Source: a virus. Taken from it: a stretch of DNA of 64,000 nucleotides. Both the position numbers and the translations under genes were made by a program. Under the pieces are notes generated by a model. That model made no database searches and was not told the DNA's origin. It saw only the letters and a list, made by a program, of their open reading frames with translations. The stretch spans positions 1 through 64,000 of IMG/VR virus record IMGVR_UViG_3300046028_001578. One strand, written 5' to 3'. Shown here in pieces: positions 50,879 through 58,889 of the stretch (positions within the stretch are counted from its first letter, which is position 1; each line of letters begins with the position of its first letter).

Positions 50879-51596
50879 TATCTTCCTTGTCTATAATAAG
50901 TTCCATAATTTCTTTGAACACCGCATCTCCATCAGGTAGTCTGTCTTCTCTTGAGGATAGACATAACTCACAGTTGCACAGGGCATCTAACATTGATTCG
51001 GCAAGTAGGTGAAACCACTCGTCAAACTTTGCTTGGCACTTGGTTTTAAATGCCGCCTCAGTTTCTTCATTCTTTAGAGTGTAGTGAAACATATCTTCAT
51101 ATTGTTTGTTGCCTGTCTCAATAGCAATAGCTAATGCTTCAGACTCATGTGTTCTCCACTCAGCAAACTCCTCAGGGAGTTCACGCTCACCTGCTGATAC
51201 AAAGACTGTGAGAGCACGGATGTCACGAGCAGCAGCGATCTCATTGGTATAACGACAGTCATCAACAATGATAACCTTCTCATGCCAAATAGATGGGTCA
51301 GCCTTTAGGGCAGTTTGTTCTTCCTCATAGAGTTTCTTAATCTTGTTTCTGAATTCTTTAACCCAGTAGTCTGGATCTTGTTCTCTCATAGTAGAGCCAA
51401 GGGTTTGACAGAACTCACGATACTCTTCTTGATTGGTATCTTTAGTGTATCCCTTCTTAGCCGCTTCCTCTTTAAGAGCAGCAGCAAAGGGAACAATCAC
51501 TGGTGTATACTTATTGTTATAAGCGTACTCACTGATCCACTTTGCTAGTGTTGTCTTCCCGACTCTTGCCTGTCCACCGATCATTATCGTTATCAT
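50856..51596 (-). CDS. P-loop nucleotide kinase-like protein, 246 aa
   Basis: Walker A GGQARVGKTT (residues about 7-16) and a later VIIVDDCRYTNEI that fits the strand and acidic residue of nucleoside monophosphate kinases. It resembles deoxynucleoside monophosphate kinases of phages, which convert dNMPs to dNDPs after host DNA breakdown. The C-terminus has CNCELCLSS, a Cys cluster of unknown use. Overlaps the upstream gene by 68 bases; a start at the second Met (51584) is possible. Confidence 0.75.
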   Translation of the reverse strand: MITIMIGGQARVGKTTLAKWISEYAYNNKYTPVIVPFAAALKEEAAKKGYTKDTNQEEYREFCQTLGSTMREQDPDYWVKEFRNKIKKLYEEEQTALKADPSIWHEKVIIVDDCRYTNEIAAARDIRALTVFVSAGERELPEEFAEWRTHESEALAIAIETGNKQYEDMFHYTLKNEETEAAFKTKCQAKFDEWFHLLAESMLDALCNCELCLSSREDRLPDGDAVFKEIMELIIDKEDNDKPTKT

Positions 51597-52032
51597 GTAA
51601 GCTTTCCCATAATTGTTTTGGAGTGAATAGATCAGGGATATCCCAACCTTTGAATTGTAAGTAGCTGCATATAAAAGTAATACAGTTGGTTGGTTTGTTC
51701 ATCCCTATGAACTGACCTATAGTAGTATATGCTAACATCATATAGCTATTAAGTGGTTTATATTTATAGGCAAAGATAATATCTTCTTCGTCTATCTCAA
51801 AAGAACCTAGATCAAACTCATAGTACTTAGTTAAATTTAATTGTTTAAGTGCGGATAAACGCATTACTTTTACTGGTCTTCTATCAACTACTACAAAAGC
51901 AAATGGTATACTCAGATCAAACTCAATGTGAGCATGAGTATGACGGCTCCAAGATAGTAAACGAACGGCATAGTACCGCCACCCTTGTACCTTCTTGAAG
52001 TTATAAAATACAATTCTTCCATTAACTTTCAT
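51529..52032 (-). CDS. Putative papain-like (YiiX/NlpC-P60-type) hydrolase, 167 aa
   Basis: Motif order is His before Cys: THAHIEFDL around residue 33, then KPTNCITFICSYLQFKG around residue 115. A HxxxE-type strand followed by an Asn-Cys helix is the permuted papain fold seen in YiiX-like and related NlpC/P60 enzymes, which cleave amide or acyl bonds, sometimes in cell wall. The His-Cys assignment is by eye. It lies among nucleotide genes, so a lysis role is not implied by position. Confidence 0.5.
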   Translation of the reverse strand: MKVNGRIVFYNFKKVQGWRYYAVRLLSWSRHTHAHIEFDLSIPFAFVVVDRRPVKVMRLSALKQLNLTKYYEFDLGSFEIDEEDIIFAYKYKPLNSYMMLAYTTIGQFIGMNKPTNCITFICSYLQFKGWDIPDLFTPKQLWESLHDNDNDRWTGKSREDNTSKVDQ

Positions 52033-52354
52033 AGAAGATCGGCATCCCTAGATATGTAGCTAGTGAATGTTCAACCCTCGCACCTTCCGAATGCTCCCAA
52101 CCACAGAGCATTACCATCCCAGTACACTGAAGGATAGCATCAATGTCACGCTTCATGCAAGCACGAAGATGATCTAATGAATCCTCAACAGTAGAGGGAT
52201 CAAACCCCTCATCCTCATCCATCTTAGCAGGATTGTGGATCTTAGTTACCGCAGGATTCTTAGTCCATTTCTTCTCAGCTTTATAGAAAGCCTCAAAGTT
52301 ATGGTTAGGATATCCTCTCATAGGACCAGCAATATATAATTCTAACTTAGACAT
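52022..52354 (-). CDS. DUF4406 / nucleoside deoxyribosyltransferase-like protein, 110 aa
   Basis: Starts MSKLELYIAGPMRGYPNHNF; IAGPMRG, then DIDAILQCTGMVMLCGWEHS-EGARVEHSLA is the pattern of DUF4406 proteins and of the nucleoside 2-deoxyribosyltransferase fold (nucleotide-binding GPMRG; catalytic Glu in SEGARVE). It may exchange or hydrolyse bases of deoxynucleosides. Located between polymerase and kinase, consistent with nucleotide salvage. Confidence 0.8.
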   Translation of the reverse strand: MSKLELYIAGPMRGYPNHNFEAFYKAEKKWTKNPAVTKIHNPAKMDEDEGFDPSTVEDSLDHLRACMKRDIDAILQCTGMVMLCGWEHSEGARVEHSLATYLGMPIFYES

Positions 52355-52362
52355 GTGTCTCC

Positions 52363-54054
52363 TTAATGTGTATCAGCCCAGCACTTACCAATGCAGTACT
52401 CTGCATCAATACGAATATTCATCTTTAACATCTCACCTGCTGCCGTAGCAGCGGCAGTAACAGCCTTACCAAATTCATCTGCAGTATCTACCGGACATGA
52501 GTACTGTAGTTCGTCATGCACATAAGCCAACTGCTTGGCTCCTGCTGGCTTGATAGACTTGAATGCCTCGACCATCCAGTACTTGCTTACGATAGCTCCT
52601 GAACCCTGCAGCAGGGTGTTGAGGGCAGCGTGTTCGCTACGCACGGGTACACGCCTACCATCAGGCAGGAGCACACCCTTGTGCTTGAGTGCCTCATACT
52701 TTACCATGTCCTGTACCTTAGTAAGGGCAGGGATTTCTTTCTGAAAGCGTTCTCGTAATCCTCTAGCCTCACCAATACTACAACTACAAACTAAAGCAAT
52801 CTTCTTGTCACCCGCACCATAGAGGTACGCATAGATAAAAGACTTTGCTAATGCTCGTGAGCTGAGTCCAGCTGCCTTCTGATTGTGTGTATGAATGTCT
52901 CCTGTTAGGAGTACTTTACCATATTCACCGTTGTCATACTTAGCCATGAAGTGGGCAAGCATACGAAGCTCTAGCCCCGACAAGTCAGCACCAACTAACA
53001 CCTGCTTGGGATCACATAGCCAGAGTTCTCTTGCTCTGTGATCACCACTTACCTGTGCTATGTTGGGCTGACTATGAGTACAACGACCTGTCGCTGCACC
53101 CTGTGGATTGATGTTGCCATGTATACGCTTGTCTCGACTATTGATTGATCGACTGTTCCAGTCCTCAACCATACCCATTAACTTGATTGCATTGAAGTAC
53201 TTTACGAGTGTCTTTGCTTCTGGATAATCTAACACAGCCAACACGGATTCATCTACCTTTGGGTTACCCTTCTCAGTTTCTTGTGGTTTCCATCCATATC
53301 TTTCGATAAGACGGTTAGCTATTTGTTGTCGAGAACCGGGGTTAAAGGTATCTACTTTGTCTTTGAGTCTCTTGCCTGTCTTGGGCGAGTGCCTAATGAT
53401 AATCCGGTCAGGGAAGACTTGACGCATTTCATCTTCGATACCAAGTTTTTCCAGCATAAGGTTTTTATACAACTCTTCTCCGGCATCAAGGTCATAATTA
53501 AATCCATTGCACACTTGCTCCATTAAAATTGTAGATACTGTATGCTCAAAGGCTACAATATTTTTGTTGTCTGATATAAAACTCTTTTGTTTATTGAAGA
53601 TAGCTTCGCCAAGTCGAGTGTCCTGCTGACAGTACTTGCCCATCTCTAGGTTGTAACTAGTCCAGCCTAAGGTATACTCTGACTTAGGAAAGTTAAGATG
53701 TATACCCCATGACTTAAGTGAGTTGTCTTTGAATGGGTGGGTGTTGATGTCTGGATGCATTAGCTTACTGATGATAAGTGTATCAACAATACGCTTAGGC
53801 ATAGTCATATTGTACAGCCTACGCATGACTGGGTAGTCATACCCCAAGATGTTGTGACCGATAATAACATCAAATTGTTTGAGGTAATTTACAAGCTCAG
53901 GCATCTGATGTTCTAACCAAAGTACTGGTTCTTGATTAGGAATCTTGGTAGCTGCACATAATACACGAGTAACTTCCTTGTGAGGATTACCTTTAGAATC
54001 TAATACTAACTCAGCTAAACCATTTCCTTCAATATCAAGTACACATACTTTCAT
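52363..54054 (-). CDS. Family A DNA polymerase (gp5-like), 563 aa
   Basis: Replicative polymerase with 3'-5' exonuclease. Exonuclease DxE is VLDIEGNG (D7, E9), with GHNILGYDYPVMRRL and GKYCQQDTRLGE as later motifs. Polymerase motif A is ADLSGLELRMLAHFM (D357), motif B RALAKSFIYAYLYGAGDKK, motif C AYVHDELQYS (D514). It is shorter than T7 gp5 (704 aa). The upstream primase-helicase overlaps its start by one base, as a replisome pair. Confidence 0.96.
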   Translation of the reverse strand: MKVCVLDIEGNGLAELVLDSKGNPHKEVTRVLCAATKIPNQEPVLWLEHQMPELVNYLKQFDVIIGHNILGYDYPVMRRLYNMTMPKRIVDTLIISKLMHPDINTHPFKDNSLKSWGIHLNFPKSEYTLGWTSYNLEMGKYCQQDTRLGEAIFNKQKSFISDNKNIVAFEHTVSTILMEQVCNGFNYDLDAGEELYKNLMLEKLGIEDEMRQVFPDRIIIRHSPKTGKRLKDKVDTFNPGSRQQIANRLIERYGWKPQETEKGNPKVDESVLAVLDYPEAKTLVKYFNAIKLMGMVEDWNSRSINSRDKRIHGNINPQGAATGRCTHSQPNIAQVSGDHRARELWLCDPKQVLVGADLSGLELRMLAHFMAKYDNGEYGKVLLTGDIHTHNQKAAGLSSRALAKSFIYAYLYGAGDKKIALVCSCSIGEARGLRERFQKEIPALTKVQDMVKYEALKHKGVLLPDGRRVPVRSEHAALNTLLQGSGAIVSKYWMVEAFKSIKPAGAKQLAYVHDELQYSCPVDTADEFGKAVTAAATAAGEMLKMNIRIDAEYCIGKCWADTH

Positions 54055-55784
54055 TAGAACTCCTGTTGTTGTTCGGGTTCAAACACTACTGAGCCATCCT
54101 CAGCAATAGCGAATCCAATTTCTTCTAGTCTGCCTGACACATGGTCATAATATAATGTACTTGCAATACCTGCTCGACCAGTCAAACGATTCTTGAGTAC
54201 ACGCACTAGTGTGGTGTTAGCAATCTTCTCGTCTGTGTTCTGTCGATCTCTCTCTAGGGCAATGACTGTGTTGGGTACAGATGCCAATGCACCGGAGCCA
54301 CGCAGATCTTGCAGGGTAATACGATCACCCTCTTCGTATGCCTTGTCACTCTTCTTGAGTTGTGATACGATGTCTACATGCACACCTGTACGCACAGCAA
54401 TAGCACGGAGTTCCTTCATGAGTGTATCAATAATGATACGCTCTGAGTTACCACCCTCGACATCCTTAGTCTGCATACTCATAAGTCCTGCAGCAGCGGC
54501 GGTAATATGGTCAAGCACAATGACATCTACCTTGAGGGAGGTTGCCATGAACTCCATACGAGCCAGCAGATTAGCCATTGCACTGTTACCTAAGTGGTCA
54601 TACACATAGAAGTTTGTGCCACACAGTTGTGCCTTAGCTGCTGCGTATTCCTCATCAGTAAGATCATCAACCATAGCCATGTTGATTTGTTTCTTGCCAA
54701 GCATGGTACGCAATTCATTCATCATTCGTCCTGCTCTAATAGCACGGACTGGTTTGTTAAGTATCAAGCTGATCATATCATCCATAGTTTCCTGTGGAGA
54801 TTCCTCAAGCATGATACACCCAACACTACGACCCTCTACTAAGTGATGCATCATAAGCTCACGAAGTATAGTAGACTTACCAGACCCAGTACCGGATGCC
54901 CATAGTGTAATCTCTCCACTACGCTGACCAATCAGGAACTCTGATAGACCATCGTAAGGAAAGGGATAGACACGAGCATGGTTCATAGCCTGTGAGTCTG
55001 TAATAACTTTAGAGATGTGCATGATCTCATCAGGAGAATACTGCTGTGCTTCCCATAGTGCTGATACCAATTGCTTGGTCTGAGCATTCATGTAGCACTC
55101 ACTAGCATCCTTGTATGGGAGCTTAGCAATCTTGCACTTACCCGGAGGTAGTAGATCAGCAACTTCCATAGTAGCCTTCTGTCCTGCATCATCCATATCA
55201 AAGCATAGGACAACTTCAGCGTATGAGTTAATGAACTCAAGATTCTCTTTGATAGACTTGGCTGCAGAGGTAGCACCATTGGGGATAGACACAACAGCCC
55301 ATGTACCACCGAGTACTTGGTTGACTGTCATACAATCAATCTCACCCTCAGTAATGATAAGCCGCTTGCCTCCTGCCTTCCATAGGTTCTGACCAAAGAG
55401 TTCTAAACCTTTGGCACTACCACGCCAAGCAAACTGTTTGTTAGGACCACGAAGGTGTTGTCCTAATAGCTCACCACTTTGATAGTAGTTAGCAATGTGT
55501 ACTTCCTTACCATTGATCTTGGCTACCTGATAGCCATACATGCGGCAAGTCTTTTCCGTAACGCCGCGATCCTCAAGATCAATGTAAGAACCAGTGAGCA
55601 CTTTAAATTCTTTAGGGGTTGTTGTAGTAAGTTCATCTGTCATCTCTGTTCCTTTAGAAGAGCGGTAATACTTGCATTTAAAACAATACACATGATCATC
55701 ATAGACTGCAAGGTTGTCACCACTACGATCTGCACCATTCTGTACACAGCGTGGACACTCAGTCTTGCTTTGGAATAGACTCAT
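54054..55784 (-). CDS. Primase-helicase (gp4-like), 576 aa
   Basis: Residues 10-37 form a zinc finger (CPRC ... CFKC), the TOPRIM primase core begins LIITEGEIDCMTV (E146) with LCFDMDDAGQKAT, and the DnaB-type helicase has Walker A ASGTGSGKST (K303), Walker B VIVLDHITA and the arginine-finger region RGSGALASVPNTVIALER. Length equals T7 gp4A (566 aa). It couples strand opening and primer synthesis to the polymerase. Confidence 0.96.
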   Translation of the reverse strand: MSLFQSKTECPRCVQNGADRSGDNLAVYDDHVYCFKCKYYRSSKGTEMTDELTTTTPKEFKVLTGSYIDLEDRGVTEKTCRMYGYQVAKINGKEVHIANYYQSGELLGQHLRGPNKQFAWRGSAKGLELFGQNLWKAGGKRLIITEGEIDCMTVNQVLGGTWAVVSIPNGATSAAKSIKENLEFINSYAEVVLCFDMDDAGQKATMEVADLLPPGKCKIAKLPYKDASECYMNAQTKQLVSALWEAQQYSPDEIMHISKVITDSQAMNHARVYPFPYDGLSEFLIGQRSGEITLWASGTGSGKSTILRELMMHHLVEGRSVGCIMLEESPQETMDDMISLILNKPVRAIRAGRMMNELRTMLGKKQINMAMVDDLTDEEYAAAKAQLCGTNFYVYDHLGNSAMANLLARMEFMATSLKVDVIVLDHITAAAAGLMSMQTKDVEGGNSERIIIDTLMKELRAIAVRTGVHVDIVSQLKKSDKAYEEGDRITLQDLRGSGALASVPNTVIALERDRQNTDEKIANTTLVRVLKNRLTGRAGIASTLYYDHVSGRLEEIGFAIAEDGSVVFEPEQQQEF

Positions 55785-56040
55785 TTAAATCAATTGATCC
55801 GATCTTTGCTAGCTTGATAAGAAACTCTGGGCTAAAACAAAAGCTTGCTATAGCCTGATCTTCATCTGTTCGATATCCATTAGGATCCTCAGATTCGTAA
55901 ACAATAAAGTTAACATTCTTATTAGACATCTGAATGCGTAAGTACAACCTATCATCTCCTCCAATACCAGCAGCATCAGAGTGTACTATAAAAGAACCAA
56001 CAGGAAAATTCATTTGCAACCATCCATCTAGTTCACTCAT
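55759..56040 (-). CDS. Hypothetical protein, 93 aa
   Basis: Starts MSELDGWLQMNFPVGSFIVH; alternating strands (DDRLYLRIQMSNKNVNFIVY) and a helical C-terminal end. Overlaps the primase-helicase start by 26 bases. No family recognised. Confidence 0.65.
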   Translation of the reverse strand: MSELDGWLQMNFPVGSFIVHSDAAGIGGDDRLYLRIQMSNKNVNFIVYESEDPNGYRTDEDQAIASFCFSPEFLIKLAKIGSIDLNESIPKQD

Positions 56041-56242
56041 CTTTACCCTTGCCCCACCCTAAGGTGGTGTTGTGTGACATCCGATTAAACTCAGATCTAA
56101 TTAATGCTTTGATATCGTTACGCTCGTCAACCAATTTATCATACTTGTTTTGACTTGTCGTACCATCCGTTTCAATACGCCCAAGCTTGTGACTAAGTGC
56201 TGCCAGATCATATACCAGTTCTTCGAGTTCATTTAGATTCAT
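56033..56242 (-). CDS. Hypothetical helical protein, 69 aa
   Basis: Starts MNLNELEELVYDLAALSHKL; charged helices and a C-terminal NTTLGWGKGKDE. Overlaps both neighbours by a few bases. Small coiled-coil proteins are common in this position but none can be named. Confidence 0.65.
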   Translation of the reverse strand: MNLNELEELVYDLAALSHKLGRIETDGTTSQNKYDKLVDERNDIKALIRSEFNRMSHNTTLGWGKGKDE

Positions 56243-56387
56243 CTTTATTTATTTCTTTTGGTTTACCAAAGATAGCTTCATAATTTTTTTCATAAGTTTC
56301 ACGATCAACGGGGCGATACTTATCACCCTTACCTGACTGTGACTTGTCACGCTTCTTAGCTTTGAGCCAAGGTTTATCTTTTGCCAA
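56229..56387 (-). CDS. Hypothetical basic protein, 52 aa, TTG start
   Basis: The frame begins at TTG with AAAGGAGG seven bases upstream and reads MAKDKPWLKAKKRDKSQSGK, ending KPKEINKDESK. Small Lys-rich proteins with an MAK-KPWL start are found in other T7-like phages, from memory. It bridges the genes on either side with short overlaps. Function unknown; could bind nucleic acid. Confidence 0.65.
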   Translation of the reverse strand: MAKDKPWLKAKKRDKSQSGKGDKYRPVDRETYEKNYEAIFGKPKEINKDESK

Positions 56388-56580
56388 TTGAATCCTCCTT
56401 TATTAGGTATCCCCATTGTCTTAGTTTAGCTGCTTGCTTTAGTGTTATCCTACCATGCAAGGAGTCATATGCTATCAGTTCAGCACGGGCAGCATCACGT
56501 TCTTCTTGCAGGAGTGTGATTAAATCTTGTTGAGAAGTTCCTTCCATATGGGAAGTATTGGGCGGTTTTAAATCATCCAT
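56374..56580 (-). CDS. Hypothetical protein, 68 aa
   Basis: Start chosen at MDDLKPPNTSHMEG, which overlaps the upstream stop in GATGGATGA. The middle is a charged helix (LLQEERDAARAELIAYDS) and the end is ITLKQAAKLRQWGYLIKED. No family recognised. Confidence 0.6.
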   Translation of the reverse strand: MDDLKPPNTSHMEGTSQQDLITLLQEERDAARAELIAYDSLHGRITLKQAAKLRQWGYLIKEDSIGKR

Positions 56581-56923
56581 CAAACATACCTTCCTCATTT
56601 GAGAATATTATCTTATCAAAGACATGAGCACACCAAGGCATACAGAACTTGCATGGTCTTGCCATACCTAGCTTGCCTGTCTTACTAAATCTAAAGTTAT
56701 ATAATATCATGCGGTCAGTAGGGGTTTTAATCTTACGGAAGGCATCCAACTCAGAGTGTAGGTATGGGTACATGTAACCATACTTTACAGTTTTGGGGTG
56801 TGTCTTCCAATTATTACTACCTATAGCCAACAATTGTGATTTCCTTACAATCAAACTAATGTGTGCTCTATCCCTGTCAACCGTTGAGGCGACATGATAG
56901 GCTAGATTAACCCAGCGATCCAT
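56573..56923 (-). CDS. Cytidine deaminase-fold protein, 116 aa
   Basis: Two halves of the zinc-dependent deaminase active site are visible: HSELDAFRKI (His and catalytic Glu, around residue 56) and ARPCKFCMPWC (PCxxC zinc ligands, around residue 90). Size and order match the cytidine/deoxycytidylate deaminase superfamily. Placed next to ThyX, it may turn dCMP or dCTP into a dU nucleotide and so feed thymidylate synthesis, though an RNA or other substrate cannot be excluded. Confidence 0.75.
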   Translation of the reverse strand: MDRWVNLAYHVASTVDRDRAHISLIVRKSQLLAIGSNNWKTHPKTVKYGYMYPYLHSELDAFRKIKTPTDRMILYNFRFSKTGKLGMARPCKFCMPWCAHVFDKIIFSNEEGMFDG

Positions 56924-57566
56924 TTAATGCCATCCATGATATGGGGAATGCTCTAGCACAGCAATCAGATATTGCAAGTGCTACTTGTCGGCACTCATCC
57001 TGTGCGTGTGGGTCAAGACGGAGCTGACATACCCTGTTGAAACCATAGAGTGAACCAGTCCAATACCACTCAGTCATCATAGACTGTGGTAGTACTGTCC
57101 TTGCTTGCTCAGGACAGACACCCTCATACAGCATGAGCTTGTAAGTACTGAGAGAAGATTTAATTGATTCATTATAACACTGTTGTACTAATGCGCTATC
57201 CTTCACATACTCAGAGGAGGAGCCTTGCTTCTTGTTCTCTGCTGCTGCCCTCCAGTTACTCTGTGGTGACCAGAAGGTAGGCTCATAGTCTACATACCGT
57301 CTACTAACTTCGTTCCATGCGAAGCCAACCTGATGCTTGGCTAGCTGCCTTGCAACAAAGATCGGAGCCTTGATATGGAACTGCAGGGTACAATGGGCAA
57401 ACGGACTCCAATGCTTATGCTTAGCGAGATAAGTAATAAGCTTTATATTCTGTAGCTCAGTGTAGTTGGCTGCTTCCTTAGCGAAAGAAACACGAGCAGC
57501 ATCTACTACGGTATTATCACTACCCATTTTGAGTAAGTGTTTTACGGACATCTCTTCGTATATCAT
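56907..57566 (-). CDS. thyX: Flavin-dependent thymidylate synthase ThyX, 219 aa
   Basis: Methylates dUMP to dTMP with FAD and NADPH. The signature region reads ARQLAKHQVGFAWNEVSRRY, in place of the textbook RHRxxxxxxxS motif; KHQVG...NEVSRRY is the usual phage form. Other parts: SPFAHCTLQFHI (start of substrate site), ARTVLPQSMMTEWYWTGSLY and FNRVCQLRLDPHAQDECRQV. It follows a strong terminator and has GGAG upstream. Confidence 0.93.
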   Translation of the reverse strand: MIYEEMSVKHLLKMGSDNTVVDAARVSFAKEAANYTELQNIKLITYLAKHKHWSPFAHCTLQFHIKAPIFVARQLAKHQVGFAWNEVSRRYVDYEPTFWSPQSNWRAAAENKKQGSSSEYVKDSALVQQCYNESIKSSLSTYKLMLYEGVCPEQARTVLPQSMMTEWYWTGSLYGFNRVCQLRLDPHAQDECRQVALAISDCCARAFPISWMALNGSLG

Positions 57567-57594
57567 ACTTTTGTTTCTCCGATAAGTGTTTTAC

Positions 57595-57632
57595 TTAGAA
57601 AAAAGGAAGGGGGATTTCTCCCCCTCCCTTCC
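57595..57632 (-). terminator. Rho-independent terminator between rusA-like and thyX
   Basis: Minus strand AAGGGAGGGGGA, loop GAAA, TCCCCCTTCCTT (12 bp with one G-U), followed by TTTTC. It lies in a 149-bp gap without a gene and would limit read-through from RusA into thyX. Confidence 0.88.
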
Positions 57633-57715
57633 TATGGTGGTGACAATAAAGTCAACGGATCTATCTCAGTCAACAAGTGCCGGACTGCAGGGACTAAGAC
57701 CGATCAATACACCAG

Positions 57716-58108
57716 TTATAGGTTGCTTACTGACAGAGTGAAGTAACCATCTTCACCTGTTGCTGCCCATTGCTTTGTTACATTTAGGGAAATGATTTGA
57801 GAGTCATCTTCCCAAACCTTCTTGTTCATTGTATCAAGTATAGCTTTAGCAAAGTTATCAATATCAGGGCGAGGAGCATCTAACTCAGTAGACTTAGGCT
57901 TCTTAACATAGAGTTCAATGTCAACAGCAAGAGAACCAGTAAGGGGTACTAGGTCTGTGCCTAGTATATCCCATACTACCTCTGCTGCTTTCTCTCTGAA
58001 CTCTTTATAAGTACCTGTATAATACGCTCCCCATTTACCGACCCTAGGTCTTGATGCGGCAACTGGATTCAGATTAAATCTCCATTGATTAGAATGGGAG
58101 ATCTTCAT
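57716..58108 (-). CDS. RusA-like Holliday junction resolvase, 130 aa
   Basis: Starts MKISHSNQWRFNLNPVAASR; the longer frame to 58180 is rejected because it overlaps SSB. The RusA signature RPDIDNFAKAILDTMN (catalytic Asp residues) and VWEDDSQIISLNVTKQW is clear. It would resolve recombination junctions in replicating concatemers, the job of T7 endonuclease I, which is absent. Overlaps SSB's end. Confidence 0.9.
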   Translation of the reverse strand: MKISHSNQWRFNLNPVAASRPRVGKWGAYYTGTYKEFREKAAEVVWDILGTDLVPLTGSLAVDIELYVKKPKSTELDAPRPDIDNFAKAILDTMNKKVWEDDSQIISLNVTKQWAATGEDGYFTLSVSNL

Positions 58109-58631
58109 CCTCTGTTTCCTCAACATCAACAAGTGTTGGTATAGCCTTAGATGGAGCAGCGGTTGACACAAAGCCACCATCTACTGCATCAAAACCTGAA
58201 CCACCTGTAATGTTGTTGGCATTCTTCTCAATGATCTGAATGCCATTTAAGTACACACTAAGACTATTGTCCCGTGTGATAATACATGGTGCAAGTTTAA
58301 GTCTTACCTTATCTCCACCAAACGGTACGGTATCGGTTGGGGTAGCCTGTGAATCAACACAAGGGAACTTACCTTCCTCTACATGTACTCGGCTCTTAGC
58401 CTTGAAGGTACGCAATCCATCCTTCTCCATGATACCATTGATCTTAGTAGCACCTGACTTCTTAAGGATATCCTTGAGAACCTTATCAAGTGTCTTGTCT
58501 AAGACAACAGTAATGTTATGGTTGGCAGATGCCTCACCGAAAGCAATGTCTGGCTTAAGTAGATTGCTCCACTTAACTTCGACTACTTCAGTTACAAACT
58601 GTGGCATCTTCTTTAACTTGCTCTTGTTCAT
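58089..58631 (-). CDS. Single-stranded DNA-binding protein (gp2.5-like), 180 aa
   Basis: Starts MNKSKLKKMPQFVTEVVEVK (a second start at MPQFVTEV is possible). An OB-fold-like beta-rich body (KVRLKLAPCIITRDNSLSVY) is followed by a strongly acidic tail ending VDVEETEDEDLPF, with the terminal Phe typical of gp2.5-type SSBs, which contact polymerase and helicase through this tail. Located before the replisome genes. Confidence 0.85.
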   Translation of the reverse strand: MNKSKLKKMPQFVTEVVEVKWSNLLKPDIAFGEASANHNITVVLDKTLDKVLKDILKKSGATKINGIMEKDGLRTFKAKSRVHVEEGKFPCVDSQATPTDTVPFGGDKVRLKLAPCIITRDNSLSVYLNGIQIIEKNANNITGGSGFDAVDGGFVSTAAPSKAIPTLVDVEETEDEDLPF

Positions 58632-58824
58632 TCGTAGTTTCCTTATTTAATGATGCGTTGATATTGTCAACTTGCATATTCAAATCCATTACAATAGTAT
58701 TCATGCCAGATGCGAGTTGACTTAAGCCAGCCGAAAGCTGACTAAGATACGCAACAACACTATCGGTACGGATAGCAGGAACTTGTTCCTTTGTTTCAGT
58801 CTCGGTATTAGTTTCAGTATTCAT
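58588..58824 (-). CDS. Hypothetical protein, 78 aa
   Basis: Starts MNTETNTETETKEQVPAIRT with AAAGGAGGAAAT upstream. Very polar and Thr/Glu-rich at both ends with a Leu/Ser-rich helical centre (AYLSQLSAGLSQLASGMNTI). First gene after regulatory motif copy 4; overlaps SSB's start. Function unknown. Confidence 0.65.
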   Translation of the reverse strand: MNTETNTETETKEQVPAIRTDSVVAYLSQLSAGLSQLASGMNTIVMDLNMQVDNINASLNKETTNEQEQVKEDATVCN

Positions 58825-58854
58825 ATTTCCTCCTTTCTAAAAAATAATATCTTC

Positions 58855-58870
58855 TATAGCCCCAACTATA
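58855..58870 (-). promoter_or_regulatory. Conserved regulatory motif, copy 4 (variant)
   Basis: Minus strand TATAGTTGGGGCTATA: the core AGTTGGGGCTA is kept while the flanks differ. It lies in the 65-bp gap after the citrate-synthase-like gene. Here AGCCCCAA also pairs with TTGGGGCT across a 12-nt loop, and CTATAG pairs with CTATAG. Probably controls the SSB-resolvase unit. Confidence 0.5.
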
Positions 58871-58889
58871 GGGCTTATTGGGGCTAATG

